Shown here: positions 1 through 7,878 of the stretch, in pieces
How the letters are laid out: the number at the start of each line of letters is the position of its first letter
Position numbering within the stretch: the stretch's first letter is position 1
Source of the DNA: Verrucomicrobiota bacterium
GTDB taxonomy: Bacteria > Verrucomicrobiota > Verrucomicrobiia > Chthoniobacterales > UBA10450
DNA: 12,188 nt
Reading direction: 5' to 3'
Assembly: GCA_003219095.1 (NCBI GenBank)
Contig: QHPM01000296.1
Location: forward strand, 1-12,188
Made by a program: the position numbers and the translations under genes
Notes under the pieces: generated by a model
Told to the model about the DNA's origin: nothing
The model's input: only the letters and a program-made list of their open reading frames with translations
Databases searched by the model: none

Positions 1-15
1 AGTGTTCGCAAAATG

Positions 16-22
16 AAAGGTG
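16..22 (+). promoter_or_regulatory. Ribosome binding site deciding start at 26
   Basis: AAAGGTG sits 3 bases before ATG 26, with the AAAGG core 5 bases away. It favours ATG 26 over GTG 20, which overlaps it, and over ATG 83, where the GGAAG directly abuts the start codon. Confidence 0.45.
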
Positions 23-25
23 CTT

Positions 26-2950
26 ATGACAATTCAAACATCCATTCGGCAGCGGCGGGGTCCGCTCAGATTTTACCGGAAGATGAGCTCTTTAGCGTCG
101 AATTCCCGGACGGTCGGGAAAAGCGTTGCGCTGATCTGCGGGGCCTTCCTGTTCGGCGCACACTTGACCGCCCACGCTGCGATTCTCATTGTCAGCAACA
201 CCGCGGACTCTGGTGCCGGATCTCTGCGACAAGCATTGCTGGATTCGAATTCCAGCGCCGGCGTGCTCGACACGATAACCTTCAACATTCCCGGCGCAGG
301 CGTTCGTACCATTATTCCGCTTACAGTATTGCCCACCATCACCGATCCGGTTGTTATTGATGGGTACACGCAACCGGGTTCAAGCGCGAACACAATGGCC
401 ATTGGCGACAACTCCGTCCACCTCATTGAGTTGAATGGCAACAGCGCGGTCTGCGGTGCTCTCGTCATTACCGCTGGCAATAGCACGGTACGCGGTGTGG
501 TAATCAATCGCTTTAACGGTAATTGCGGCAACACGGCCATCCTTCTGCAGACGGGCGGTGGCAACTTAGTCGAGGGTTGTTTCCTCGGCCTGAATGCGGC
601 CGGCACAGCGGCGTCCACCAACCGCGACTTCGGCGTGCGCATTGAGAGTTCGCCTAACAACATCATCGGAGGCACAACGCCTGCCGCGCGCAACGTCATC
701 TCTGGCAACAACACTGGCATTCAGATTAACGGCCCCGCTTCGAGCGGGACGACGATTCAAGGCAACTACATCGGCACGAACGCCGCGGGCACCGCCGCAT
801 TGGTCAATGGAGGCGTAAGTCAAAGTGTTATCGGCATAGCCATCGGTAACAACGGCGGTGGCACAGGTTCCTCCAACAACACCATCGGCGGCACAACGCC
901 CGCCGCGCGCAACGTCATTTCCGGCAACGCCAGTGACAACATTAAGTTGTTCGACGACACCATCACCGGCAATAAGATTCAAGGCAACTACATCGGCACG
1001 AACGCTGCCGGCACGGCCGGTCTTGGCTTCGGCACGGGAATCGATTTCCTGCGCACCAACGACACCCTCATCGGAGGCACAGTGACTGGAGCGGGCAACG
1101 TCATTTCCGGCAACAGCGGTTACGGCATTACTCTCGATGGCAGCCGCAATCTGATTCAAGGCAATTTCATCGGCACAAATGCTGCGGGCACGGCGAAGGT
1201 GCCTAATGGCGCTTTTGGCATACTCATGGTTGCCGACGGTTTTAATGCTGAGAGTAACAATACTATCGGCGGCACAACGCCCGCAGCGCGCAATATCATT
1301 TCCGGCAGCGGCTCACACGGAATCAGATTTGAGCTCCAAGCCTCGACGACGGGCAATCTGATCCAGGGCAACTACATCGGCACGGACATCAACGGCACCG
1401 CGGCTTTAGGCAACGGCGGATCGGGCATCCAAATCTTCGCATCGGTCGAACCCGCAGGAGGCGTTAACACCATCGGCGGCACGAGCGCTACCGCGCGCAA
1501 CATCATTTCCGGCAACAGCGGAGATGGGATTTCCGGCGCCAGCCCCAAGGTTTTGATTCAAGGCAACTACATCGGTACGGATGTCAACGGCACGGGCAAT
1601 CTCGGCAATGCTGGATTTGGTATCGACCTGCAGTGTATTGACAACAACACTATCGGCGGCACAGCCGCGGGCGCGGGCAACGTCATTGCCTTCAATGGCC
1701 TGGATGGGGTGAGAGTTGTGTCGTGTTCGAGTGGTGGGGTCGTGAGCGGCGTCAACAATTCTATTCTCGGCAACTCGATCTTTTCCAACACACGTTTGGG
1801 AATTAACCTTCTCGGCGGCATCGAGAATGTCTTCGGCGTTACGCCTAACGACCCTGGCGACGCAGATATAGGTGCGAACAATTTGCAGAACTATCCCGTG
1901 CTGACGTCGGTGAGCAGCGGCGGTGGAATGACATCCATCGCTGGCACCCTCAACAGTGTCGCCAGCACCACGTATCGAATCGAATTCTTTGCCAATGACG
2001 CGATTGATCCATCTGGCAACGGCGAAGGCCAGGTTTTTCTCGGATTTAGCAACGCTACGGCCAATGCTAGTGGCAACGCCTCCTTTAATGTCAACTTCCC
2101 CCAAATTGGAGCCGGCCAGCGCATTACCGCCACCGCCACCGATCCAAACGGCAACACCTCCGAGTTTTCCGCCGCAATTGGACAATTGCTCAACATCTCC
2201 ACCCGGATGGAAGTGCTGACGGGCAACAGTGTTTTAATCGGCGGCTTCATTATTGGCGGCAGCGGCAACAAGGAGGTGCTGTTACGGGCGCTGGGACCGA
2301 CCCTGACTCAGTTTGGTGTCACCGGAGTATTGGCTGATCCAACCCTGGAACTGCACGATGGCAGTGGAGCATTGATTACTTCTAACGATAATTGGAAAGA
2401 CACTCAGCAAGCGGCCATTAGTGCCACCGGTAAGGCGCCCCCTGATGACAAGGAGTCGGCCATTCTTCACACCTTTGCGCCCGGTAACTATACCGCCATC
2501 GTGCGCGGGAAGAACAATACGACGGGAGTGGCGCTGGTCGAAGCCTATGACATTGATCAGGCCGCTATCACCACCCTAACGAATATTAGTACACGTGGCT
2601 TTGTTGATGTCGGCCAGAATGCGATGATTGGAGGGTTTATTTCCGGCAATGGGATCGTAAGGGTGATTGTGCGCGCGCTGGGGCCGACGCTCTCGCAATT
2701 TGGCGTGCCCGATGTCCTGGCCGATCCGATGCTGGACGTGCGCGATGCTCAGGGGAACCCGCTCGCATCTAACGACAATTGGGCCGACACCCAGCAGGCG
2801 GAGATTCAAGCGAGCGGGTTCGCTCCGCCCAATGCCAAGGAATCGGCCATCGTCATTGTGCGTCCACCCGGCAATACCACCGCCGTCGTGACCGGCAAAA
2901 ACAGCACCACCGGCAACGCTCTGGTCGAAGTCTATATCCTGCCGCCATGA
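26..2950 (+). CDS. Exported right-handed beta-helix repeat protein with duplicated C-terminal domain
   Basis: This 974-residue protein is probably secreted or surface-attached; its ligand or substrate cannot be told. The N-terminus has a long basic n-region, a hydrophobic stretch (about residues 30-47) and a likely signal peptidase cut after AHA near residue 51. Residues 53-100 contain an NTADSGAGSLRQAL-type segment resembling the CSLREA-like start of many bacterial beta-helix proteins. Residues 181-557 hold six composite repeats, each pairing an IQGNYIGTNAAGTA-like strand with an IGGTTPAARNVISGN-like strand, as expected for a parallel beta-helix. Residues about 723-845 and 853-973 are two copies of one domain (NISTR..., IGGF, RALGPTL, SNDNW, DTQQA, KESAI, GKN-TTG-ALVE). 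I chose ATG 26 because AAAGGTG (16-22) lies just upstream. GTG 20 is also in frame, and ATG 83 would give a shorter signal peptide. No sortase, LPxTG or autotransporter end is seen. The fold is well supported; the function is not. Confidence 0.85.
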   Translation: MTIQTSIRQRRGPLRFYRKMSSLASNSRTVGKSVALICGAFLFGAHLTAHAAILIVSNTADSGAGSLRQALLDSNSSAGVLDTITFNIPGAGVRTIIPLTVLPTITDPVVIDGYTQPGSSANTMAIGDNSVHLIELNGNSAVCGALVITAGNSTVRGVVINRFNGNCGNTAILLQTGGGNLVEGCFLGLNAAGTAASTNRDFGVRIESSPNNIIGGTTPAARNVISGNNTGIQINGPASSGTTIQGNYIGTNAAGTAALVNGGVSQSVIGIAIGNNGGGTGSSNNTIGGTTPAARNVISGNASDNIKLFDDTITGNKIQGNYIGTNAAGTAGLGFGTGIDFLRTNDTLIGGTVTGAGNVISGNSGYGITLDGSRNLIQGNFIGTNAAGTAKVPNGAFGILMVADGFNAESNNTIGGTTPAARNIISGSGSHGIRFELQASTTGNLIQGNYIGTDINGTAALGNGGSGIQIFASVEPAGGVNTIGGTSATARNIISGNSGDGISGASPKVLIQGNYIGTDVNGTGNLGNAGFGIDLQCIDNNTIGGTAAGAGNVIAFNGLDGVRVVSCSSGGVVSGVNNSILGNSIFSNTRLGINLLGGIENVFGVTPNDPGDADIGANNLQNYPVLTSVSSGGGMTSIAGTLNSVASTTYRIEFFANDAIDPSGNGEGQVFLGFSNATANASGNASFNVNFPQIGAGQRITATATDPNGNTSEFSAAIGQLLNISTRMEVLTGNSVLIGGFIIGGSGNKEVLLRALGPTLTQFGVTGVLADPTLELHDGSGALITSNDNWKDTQQAAISATGKAPPDDKESAILHTFAPGNYTAIVRGKNNTTGVALVEAYDIDQAAITTLTNISTRGFVDVGQNAMIGGFISGNGIVRVIVRALGPTLSQFGVPDVLADPMLDVRDAQGNPLASNDNWADTQQAEIQASGFAPPNAKESAIVIVRPPGNTTAVVTGKNSTTGNALVEVYILPP
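566..1696 (+). repeat. Six in-frame coding repeats of the beta-helix
   Basis: Six copies of a two-strand module lie inside the secreted-protein gene. The IGG codons start at 665, 884, 1070, 1265, 1472 and 1652, so the spacing is 73, 62, 65, 69 and 60 residues, always a multiple of three bases. Copies 1, 2 and 4 share IGGTTPAARN almost exactly. Copies 3 and 6 have a TGAGN/AGAGN variant. Several copies are also near-identical at DNA level (ATCGGCGGCACAAC), which suggests recent duplication or gene conversion and marks a place where short-read assembly may collapse. Confidence 0.85.
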
Positions 2951-3042
2951 GTTGGTAGAGCGATTTCGAGATCCCGGACCATTCCAGATCTTAACAGTTG
3001 GACCTCTCATCATCGCCGGTACCAAAGCGAAAATCGCAAAAA

Positions 3043-3141
3043 TCCAAATCCCAAGGTTCAGGAAAACCCCAATCCACAATTCCAAAGAGTCGACGCTGAG
3101 AAAACCCTTTGGATTTTGAAATTTGGAAATTGGGATTTGGA
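3043..3141. repeat. AT-rich imperfect inverted repeat (intergenic)
   Basis: TCCAAATCCCAA at 3043-3054 is mirrored perfectly by TTGGGATTTGGA at 3130-3141. Inside these, AATTCCAAA at 3078-3086 pairs with TTTGGAAAT at 3122-3130 (8 of 9 bases). The region is rich in TTTGGA/TTTGAA units and lies between convergently spaced coding regions on the same strand. It looks like an interspersed intergenic element that could fold into a long hairpin and might also end the upstream transcript. No ORF in it is convincing. Confidence 0.6.
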
Positions 3142-3210
3142 GCTTATCAATGAGACGGGTGAGTTTTGGTTGCGTGATGGCTGGATTATTCGTTAGTGTG
3201 CGCCTTACTC

Positions 3211-3414
3211 ATGGGGCTGACACCACGCATTGGCATTTTCGTTACCGGCGTCGCACTTCTCTTTTCCATTTCCTGTGAAAAACACCGCGTCGGCGAATAT
3301 CCCGAAGTGCAAAGGGAACTGATGACATTGGCGGACAACCCCAAGCCCGGTGCCACCCCGGGCGCGTCGGCCACGGCGACGCCGGTAAAATTTTTCCCTG
3401 AGAAACGACCTTAG
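3211..3414 (+). CDS. Small putative lipoprotein upstream of the POT transporter
   Basis: A 67-residue product I do not recognise. It starts MGLTPRIGIF, has one hydrophobic segment (about residues 6-20) ending in LLFSISC, then a hydrophilic tail rich in Pro, Ala, Thr and Gly (PGATPGASATATP). The cysteine after the hydrophobic stretch resembles a lipobox, but the -3 residue is Ser rather than the usual Leu, so lipidation is only possible. GTG 3196 is an in-frame alternative start; neither has a clear ribosome site. The stop lies 10 bases before the transporter start, so the two are probably co-transcribed. It could be a chance ORF, but the export-like design and tight spacing argue for a real gene. 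Confidence 0.5.
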   Translation: MGLTPRIGIFVTGVALLFSISCEKHRVGEYPEVQRELMTLADNPKPGATPGASATATPVKFFPEKRP

Positions 3415-3424
3415 CCAAAGGATT

Positions 3425-4849
3425 ATGGCCAACCACAAATACCTCAGGTCGCCGCCGAACATCACGAGGATGCCACCGGGCGTGCCCTTTATTATCGGTA
3501 ACGAAGCGGCCGAGCGTTTCAGCTACTACGGCATGAAGTCGATCCTGACCGTCTTCATGGCGCATTACATCCTCAACAACTCCGGCGTGCTTGCCCCGAT
3601 GGAGCCTAACGAAGCCTACAAATACAGCCATTACTTCGTCACCGGCGTTTATTTCCTCCCGATTCTCGGCGCCATCATTGCCGACGGTTGGCTCGGCCGA
3701 TACCGCACGATTCTTTCGTTGTCGATCGTCTACTGTCTCGGCCATCTCGCGCTCGCGTTTCTGGATACATCGTGGGCAATCGCGTTTGGGCAACGTTACA
3801 TGCTCGCGATCGGTCTCGCGTTAATCTGTCTCGGCGCGGGCGGCATCAAACCGTGTGTTTCGGCAAACGTTGGCGATCAGTTCGGCGAGTCGAACAAGCA
3901 CTTGCTTTCAAAAATGTTTGGCTGGTTCTATTTTTCAATCAACGCCGGTTCGTTCATTTCCACCATTCTTTGTCCATGGCTGCTGGCGAATCCGCATTTT
4001 GGTCCACGTTGGGGTTTTGGAATTCCCGGCGTCGCCATGTTTATCGCCACGATTTTTTTCTGGGCTGGGCGCAATAAAATGGTGCACATCCCCCCGGCCG
4101 GACTCGGTTATCTGCGCGAAACCTTCAGTCGAGAGGGCCTCCTCACGATCGGACGCATCGCCATGGTCTACGTCTTCATTCTCTTTTTCTGGGCGCTCTG
4201 GGGAATGAGCAACGGCATCGAATGGACGTTGCAGGCGGAGAAAATGAATCTGCATTGGCTGGGGATGGACTTGTTCGCAGCGCAAGTGCAAACGGCGAAC
4301 CCGATTTTGATCCTGCTTTTCATTCCGCTGGTGAATTATGTCATCTATCCGGCAATCGATCGCGTCTTTCCGCTCACACCATTGCGCAAGATTGGAATTG
4401 GATTGTTTCTAACCGCCCTGAGCTTCGTCGTCATTGTTTGGATCCAGGGCCAAATCGATGCCGGTTTGAAGCCAAGCGTGAACTGGCAATTTGTTGCTTA
4501 TGTCATTTTGACCCTCGGCGAAGCGATGGTGTCGATCACTGGGTTGGAATTTTCCTACACCCAGGCCCCCAACTCGATGAAGAGCTCAATCATGGCTCTG
4601 TGGCTTCTCACCGTCGCTGCCGGCGAATTTTTCGACGCCCGCGTTAATGCGTGGCTGCTGAATCCCGATGGCACCAAAAAGCTGACCGACTATCAGTATT
4701 TCACCTTCTTCACGATCTTGATGTTTGTCATGTCGGTCGTGTTCGTATTCGTCGCACGCTATTACAAAGGTCGTACTTACTTGCAATCGCAGCCGACGCT
4801 GGACGAAATTGCAACCGAGCCAATCCTTGCCGGCGGTTCGCCCACCTAA
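3425..4849 (+). CDS. POT/PTR-family proton-dependent peptide transporter (MFS)
   Basis: An inner-membrane symporter of 474 residues that would import di- and tripeptides with protons. Key evidence is the family's ExxER proton-coupling motif near the N-terminus (E27, E30, R31, followed by FSYYGM) and the second signature FYFSINAGS at about residues 168-176 (N173). Many hydrophobic segments fit the 12-14 helices of this family, and the length is typical. The late GEAMVSITGLEFSYTQAP segment also fits POT proteins. AAAGGA (3417-3422) precedes ATG 3425, with unusually short spacing. The next gene encodes an exported peptidase-like protein, so a joint role in scavenging peptides is a reasonable inference. 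Exact substrate range is unknown. Confidence 0.92.
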   Translation: MANHKYLRSPPNITRMPPGVPFIIGNEAAERFSYYGMKSILTVFMAHYILNNSGVLAPMEPNEAYKYSHYFVTGVYFLPILGAIIADGWLGRYRTILSLSIVYCLGHLALAFLDTSWAIAFGQRYMLAIGLALICLGAGGIKPCVSANVGDQFGESNKHLLSKMFGWFYFSINAGSFISTILCPWLLANPHFGPRWGFGIPGVAMFIATIFFWAGRNKMVHIPPAGLGYLRETFSREGLLTIGRIAMVYVFILFFWALWGMSNGIEWTLQAEKMNLHWLGMDLFAAQVQTANPILILLFIPLVNYVIYPAIDRVFPLTPLRKIGIGLFLTALSFVVIVWIQGQIDAGLKPSVNWQFVAYVILTLGEAMVSITGLEFSYTQAPNSMKSSIMALWLLTVAAGEFFDARVNAWLLNPDGTKKLTDYQYFTFFTILMFVMSVVFVFVARYYKGRTYLQSQPTLDEIATEPILAGGSPT

Positions 4850-4905
4850 TCGCTGCTTATCGGATTTGCAGGGCGTTTCTGTCAGCCGCGCTTGTGAAAA
4901 TATTT

Positions 4906-6642
4906 ATGAAACGGATTATCACAATACTTGCATCGTTCTCGTTAGTTATCCCGTTGACAAACATTCATGCCACCCCGCAGGATGAACAATTCCAACAGAT
5001 CGCGCACGACTACATCGAGGAATTCCTAACTAGTAATCCCGAATACGCTACCGAATTGGGCGACCATCGTTTCGATGACAAGCTCACTGATTACTCCGCG
5101 GAAGCGCGGGCCCAGGAATTGGCACGCGCCAAGCAGACGCGACAGCAGCTTGAAGCATTCAATGAGCTTTCACAACTGACCGGCGCAAACAAGGTGGATG
5201 TCCGTTTGCTTAAGGACAACGTCGATAACGAAATCTTCGGCATCGAAGAACTAAAGGAATGGGAATGGAACCCGCTGGTCTACAATCAAAGTCTCGCCAA
5301 CAGTATCTATTTGCTGGTGGCACGCGATTTCGCGCCGGCCGAGCAGCGCATTCCGAATCTGCGCAAACGCCTGGAAGGAATTCCCGCGGTCATCGCTCAA
5401 GCCAAGGCGAGCTTAAAGCACTCACCCAAAATTTATACTGAGACGGCGATCGAGCAGACCCAAGGCGCAATCTCGTTAGTGCGGGAAGGTCTTTCGCCCT
5501 TGCTTAATCAGGCGCCGCAGGTGGCAAAGGATCTCGGACCAATCCAGGAAAAAACAGCCAAAGCCCTGGAAGATTACAAGGCATGGTTGCAAAAGGATCT
5601 GCTCCCGCGCTCTGACGGTGATTTTCGCCTGGGCGCTGAGAAGTTCCGAAAGAAATTGCGCTTCGCTCTTGCTTCCGATTTATCAATGGAAGAGATCATG
5701 CAGCGCGCCCAGGCTGATTTGGCGCAAACCCAAAAAGCGATCTACGAAACCGCGCTCCCCCTTTACAAAAAACATTTCCCGAATGCAGGGAAAGCCACGC
5801 TAGACGACAAGAAGAAAGTCACGGCCGCCGTCCTGGACAAGTTGGCCGAGCAGCATCCCGATGACAATACCATCGTCGGTTACGCGCAAAAAATTGTCCG
5901 CGAAGCGACCGACTTCACCAGGCAGCACGACGTCGTTACGGTACCAGAGAAGCCGCTTGAGGTCATTGTTATGCCAGAGTTCAAGCGCGGGCAGGGGATT
6001 GCGTATTGCGATTCTCCGGGGCCGCTGGAGCATAATGGCAAAACATTTTTCGCAGTCGAACCGACCCCAAAAGATTGGAGCGCACAGCGTAAGGAATCGT
6101 TTTTCAGGGAATACAACAATTACATGTGCCGCGACCTGACTGTGCACGAAGCGATGCCCGGACATTATTTGCAACTCGCCCATGCCAACGAATTCCGCGC
6201 GCCCACCCTGGTTCGCGCTATTTTTCGGAGCGGAACCTTCATCGAAGGCTGGGCCGTTTATTGCGAGCAAATGATGGCGGAACTGGGCTATGGCGGGGCA
6301 GAAGTGAAAATGCAACAGTTGAAAATGCGATTGCGCGTGATTTGCAACGCCATCATCGATCAGGGGATTCACGCCAAAAACATGAGCGAAAAAGAAGCGA
6401 TGGATTTGATGATGAAAGAAGGTTTCCAGCAGGAAGGCGAAGCCGTCGCGAAATGGAAGCGCGCTCGGCTTAGCTCGGCGCAACTATCGACCTATTTCGT
6501 CGGTGTGGCCGAGCACCTCGACCTGCGCGATCGTGCCAAAGCCAGAGATGGCACAGCCTTCAATCTCAAAAACTATAACGACACCGTCATTTCCTTTGGC
6601 AGCCCGCCGGTGAAATACGTCCGCGAGTTAATGGGGCTGTGA
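4906..6642 (+). CDS. Exported DUF885-family zinc peptidase-like protein
   Basis: A 578-residue protein with a classic signal peptide (MKRIITILASFSLVIPLTNIHA, cut before TPQDEQ), so it acts in the periplasm or outside. It belongs to the DUF885 family, whose gluzincin-like core is visible: HEAMPGH at residues 414-420 and EGW at 447-449 followed by AVYCEQMM. H414 and H420 with E447 would bind zinc, and E415 would be the catalytic base. Length and the N-terminal SNPEYATELGDHRFDD segment are typical of the family. A much longer open frame runs upstream from 4651, but it overlaps the transporter and lacks homology, so I start at ATG 4906; GTG 4894 is possible. It follows the POT gene by 56 bases and may supply short peptides to it. 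Substrates of DUF885 proteins are mostly unproven. Confidence 0.9.
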   Translation: MKRIITILASFSLVIPLTNIHATPQDEQFQQIAHDYIEEFLTSNPEYATELGDHRFDDKLTDYSAEARAQELARAKQTRQQLEAFNELSQLTGANKVDVRLLKDNVDNEIFGIEELKEWEWNPLVYNQSLANSIYLLVARDFAPAEQRIPNLRKRLEGIPAVIAQAKASLKHSPKIYTETAIEQTQGAISLVREGLSPLLNQAPQVAKDLGPIQEKTAKALEDYKAWLQKDLLPRSDGDFRLGAEKFRKKLRFALASDLSMEEIMQRAQADLAQTQKAIYETALPLYKKHFPNAGKATLDDKKKVTAAVLDKLAEQHPDDNTIVGYAQKIVREATDFTRQHDVVTVPEKPLEVIVMPEFKRGQGIAYCDSPGPLEHNGKTFFAVEPTPKDWSAQRKESFFREYNNYMCRDLTVHEAMPGHYLQLAHANEFRAPTLVRAIFRSGTFIEGWAVYCEQMMAELGYGGAEVKMQQLKMRLRVICNAIIDQGIHAKNMSEKEAMDLMMKEGFQQEGEAVAKWKRARLSSAQLSTYFVGVAEHLDLRDRAKARDGTAFNLKNYNDTVISFGSPPVKYVRELMGL

Positions 6643-6660
6643 TTGAGCAAGGGGTCACAA

Positions 6661-6888
6661 GGAGCGGCGCTTTCCAAACCGCCGACTGTTGTAAATCGGC
6701 GGCTGCGCTACATCCGGCGTAATCCCGGAGGAAGCGCCTTTGCGAAGCAGTGAATACATTCTTTACGAAAGTAAGCTCGCAAAGAAGATCGAGTAACAAC
6801 GAGCGGCGATCTCGCGATCGCCGTTGGTTGAGTCGGCAGCTTGGAAGCAGCCGTTCCTTGGTCGGCAGTTTGGACAGCCGCTCCTTGG
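6661..6888. repeat. Cluster of palindromic REP-like intergenic repeats
   Basis: This 292-base gap (6643-6934) holds no convincing gene but is full of structure. A 23-base unit at 6661-6683 (GGAGCGGCGCTTTCC...) returns in reverse complement twice, as an imperfect tandem at 6833-6861 and 6862-6888 (both TCGGCAG-TTGGA...CCTTGG). Between them lie CCGCCGA (6679-6685) pairing with TCGGCGG (6696-6702), and a perfect 8-bp stem CGGCGATC/GATCGCCG with a TCGC loop (6804-6823). These look like a second repeat family, distinct from the GTAG-headed REPs further on. The hairpins could end or stabilise the upstream transcript. Confidence 0.6.
6804..6823. repeat. Perfect 8-bp hairpin with TCGC loop
   Basis: CGGCGATC (6804-6811), loop TCGC (6812-6815), GATCGCCG (6816-6823). 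The stem is perfect and GC-rich. It is followed by TTGGTT rather than a T-run, so a classic intrinsic terminator is not supported; it reads better as part of the repeat cluster around it. Confidence 0.5.
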
Positions 6889-6934
6889 AGCTGATTTGGC
6901 GTGACATCAGACGAGATCGGCAAATCATCATTTC

Positions 6935-7081
6935 ATGACCTTTACCAAAAATATCGGAATGCTGTTGCTAGCGATCTATTTGATTCTCGCCGGCCTGATT
7001 GGAACCTTCGGATTCTACTTTGGTGTCATTCCCGGAATCATTGCCCTCCTCGCCGGCATCTTCATTATTCTCGGGCGCTAA
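6935..7081 (+). CDS. 48-residue two-helix membrane peptide
   Basis: A very short ORF, easily missed by length cut-offs: ATG at 6935, TAA at 7079-7081. The product is almost wholly hydrophobic, with a polar start (MTFTKN), two likely membrane helices (about residues 7-22 and 29-46) joined by a GTFGFYFG turn, and a single Arg at the C-terminus. The pattern of aliphatic and glycine residues with no stop codon, and a start just after a polar segment, look like a real small integral membrane protein. I recall similar tiny ORFs in other Verrucomicrobiota, but I cannot confirm this here. No clear ribosome site is seen. Function is unknown. Confidence 0.65.
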   Translation: MTFTKNIGMLLLAIYLILAGLIGTFGFYFGVIPGIIALLAGIFIILGR

Positions 7082-7161
7082 CGAATTCACGACGAATTCT
7101 TGAAGACCGCCCGATGGAGCGGATCCCTCGACTTCGCTTGAAATGACGGCACCTTTTGCGA

Positions 7162-7806
7162 ATGCCAAACCTCGCCACCTGGATGCGACGCTCGGACGAG
7201 AAATACTTCGCGCCTTTCTTGTCGCGTTATGCAGAGGTGAAAGTCTGGAATGCGGCTCAGGGCAACGTTCCGTTCGAACGAATGAATGGACTGTTGCTAA
7301 CTGGCGGACCAGACGTTGCTCCCGAGTTCTTAAACCAGCCTGTTCCCGATCCATCTGTCATCGAAAAGGATGTGAATCCCGACCGCGATCGCTGGGAACT
7401 CAACGCTATCAAGAGTGCGATCGAAGGCAGGCTTCCGATTTTTGCGATCTGCAAGGGATTACAAACTCTCAATGTCGCCCTCGGCGGTACCCTTCATCTC
7501 GACATCGCCGGCCATAACCTGCCGGATCAGAAGACGCACGATGTCCAACCGCTCCGGTCCGATCGCAAAACGCGCTATCGTTTTGAAAAAGTAAATAGCT
7601 CGCATCATCAGGCGATCGATAAACTGGGCGTCGGTCTCGAAGTGGAGTCCTGGTGCGCCAGTGATGACATCATCGAGCAGGTGAAACTGCGCGATTACCC
7701 CTTCGCTCTCGGAGTCCAATACCATCCCGAGCGCGGCAAAATTTATGATGAGCTGTTCGATGATTTTGTTTCGCGGCTAAGGAACTCGTTGAACCGTGAA
7801 CCGTGA
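7162..7806 (+). CDS. C26-type gamma-glutamyl hydrolase / class I glutamine amidotransferase-like protein
   Basis: A 214-residue cytoplasmic hydrolase of the class I glutamine amidotransferase fold (peptidase C26, related to gamma-glutamyl-GABA hydrolase PuuD). Visible features are an LLLTGGPDVAPEF segment, the nucleophile elbow FAICKGLQ with Cys97, the SSHHQAID segment, and VQYHPE with His188 and Glu190 completing the triad. The family removes gamma-linked glutamate from small amides; the actual substrate here is unknown. ATG 7162 is preferred; TTG 7156 is in frame and a stop (7144-7146) blocks anything further upstream. The protein is slightly shorter than the usual 230-250 residues, mainly at the N-terminus. 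It lies 72 bases before a HAD hydrolase on the same strand, so the two may be co-transcribed. Confidence 0.88.
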   Translation: MPNLATWMRRSDEKYFAPFLSRYAEVKVWNAAQGNVPFERMNGLLLTGGPDVAPEFLNQPVPDPSVIEKDVNPDRDRWELNAIKSAIEGRLPIFAICKGLQTLNVALGGTLHLDIAGHNLPDQKTHDVQPLRSDRKTRYRFEKVNSSHHQAIDKLGVGLEVESWCASDDIIEQVKLRDYPFALGVQYHPERGKIYDELFDDFVSRLRNSLNREP

Positions 7807-7858
7807 ATCGAGAATCGTTATTTGTTAACCTAATTCTCGATGTAGCGATGTAACGATT
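7807..7858. repeat. Two overlapping, mutually exclusive stem-loops between C26 and HAD genes
   Basis: ATCGAGAAT (7807-7815) pairs perfectly with ATTCTCGAT (7833-7841). AATCGTTA (7813-7820) pairs perfectly with TAACGATT (7851-7858). The left arms overlap by three bases, so only one stem can form at a time. No T-run follows. A short direct repeat (GAACCGT twice, then GAATCG) precedes it. It could be a decayed palindromic repeat or an RNA element; nothing else supports a switch. Confidence 0.35.
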
Positions 7859-7878
7859 TACGAATTGCGTTCCCAACC

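Noticed and set aside
73..2271. Long minus-strand ORFs opposite the beta-helix gene
   Set aside because: They are mirrored from the GC-rich, repetitive plus-strand gene; the repeated GNDVARG-like text is the reverse reading of its repeats.
4651..4905. Upstream extension of the DUF885 open frame (adds 85 residues)
   Set aside because: It overlaps the POT gene in another frame and shows no signal-peptide or family features. The clear signal peptide starts at 4906.
6679..6702. Intrinsic terminator after the DUF885 gene
   Set aside because: A 7-bp GC stem is present, but the loop is 10 bases and no T-run follows.
6587..6938. ORFs of 62-114 residues in the 6.6-6.9 kb gap on both strands
   Set aside because: Their sequences are Arg/Ser-rich readings of the palindromic repeat cluster, with no recognisable domain.
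7111..7146. Possible degenerate REP-like motif (GGATCCCTCGACTTCGC)
   Set aside because: It resembles a common interspersed bacterial repeat, but the arms do not pair well and no second copy is visible.
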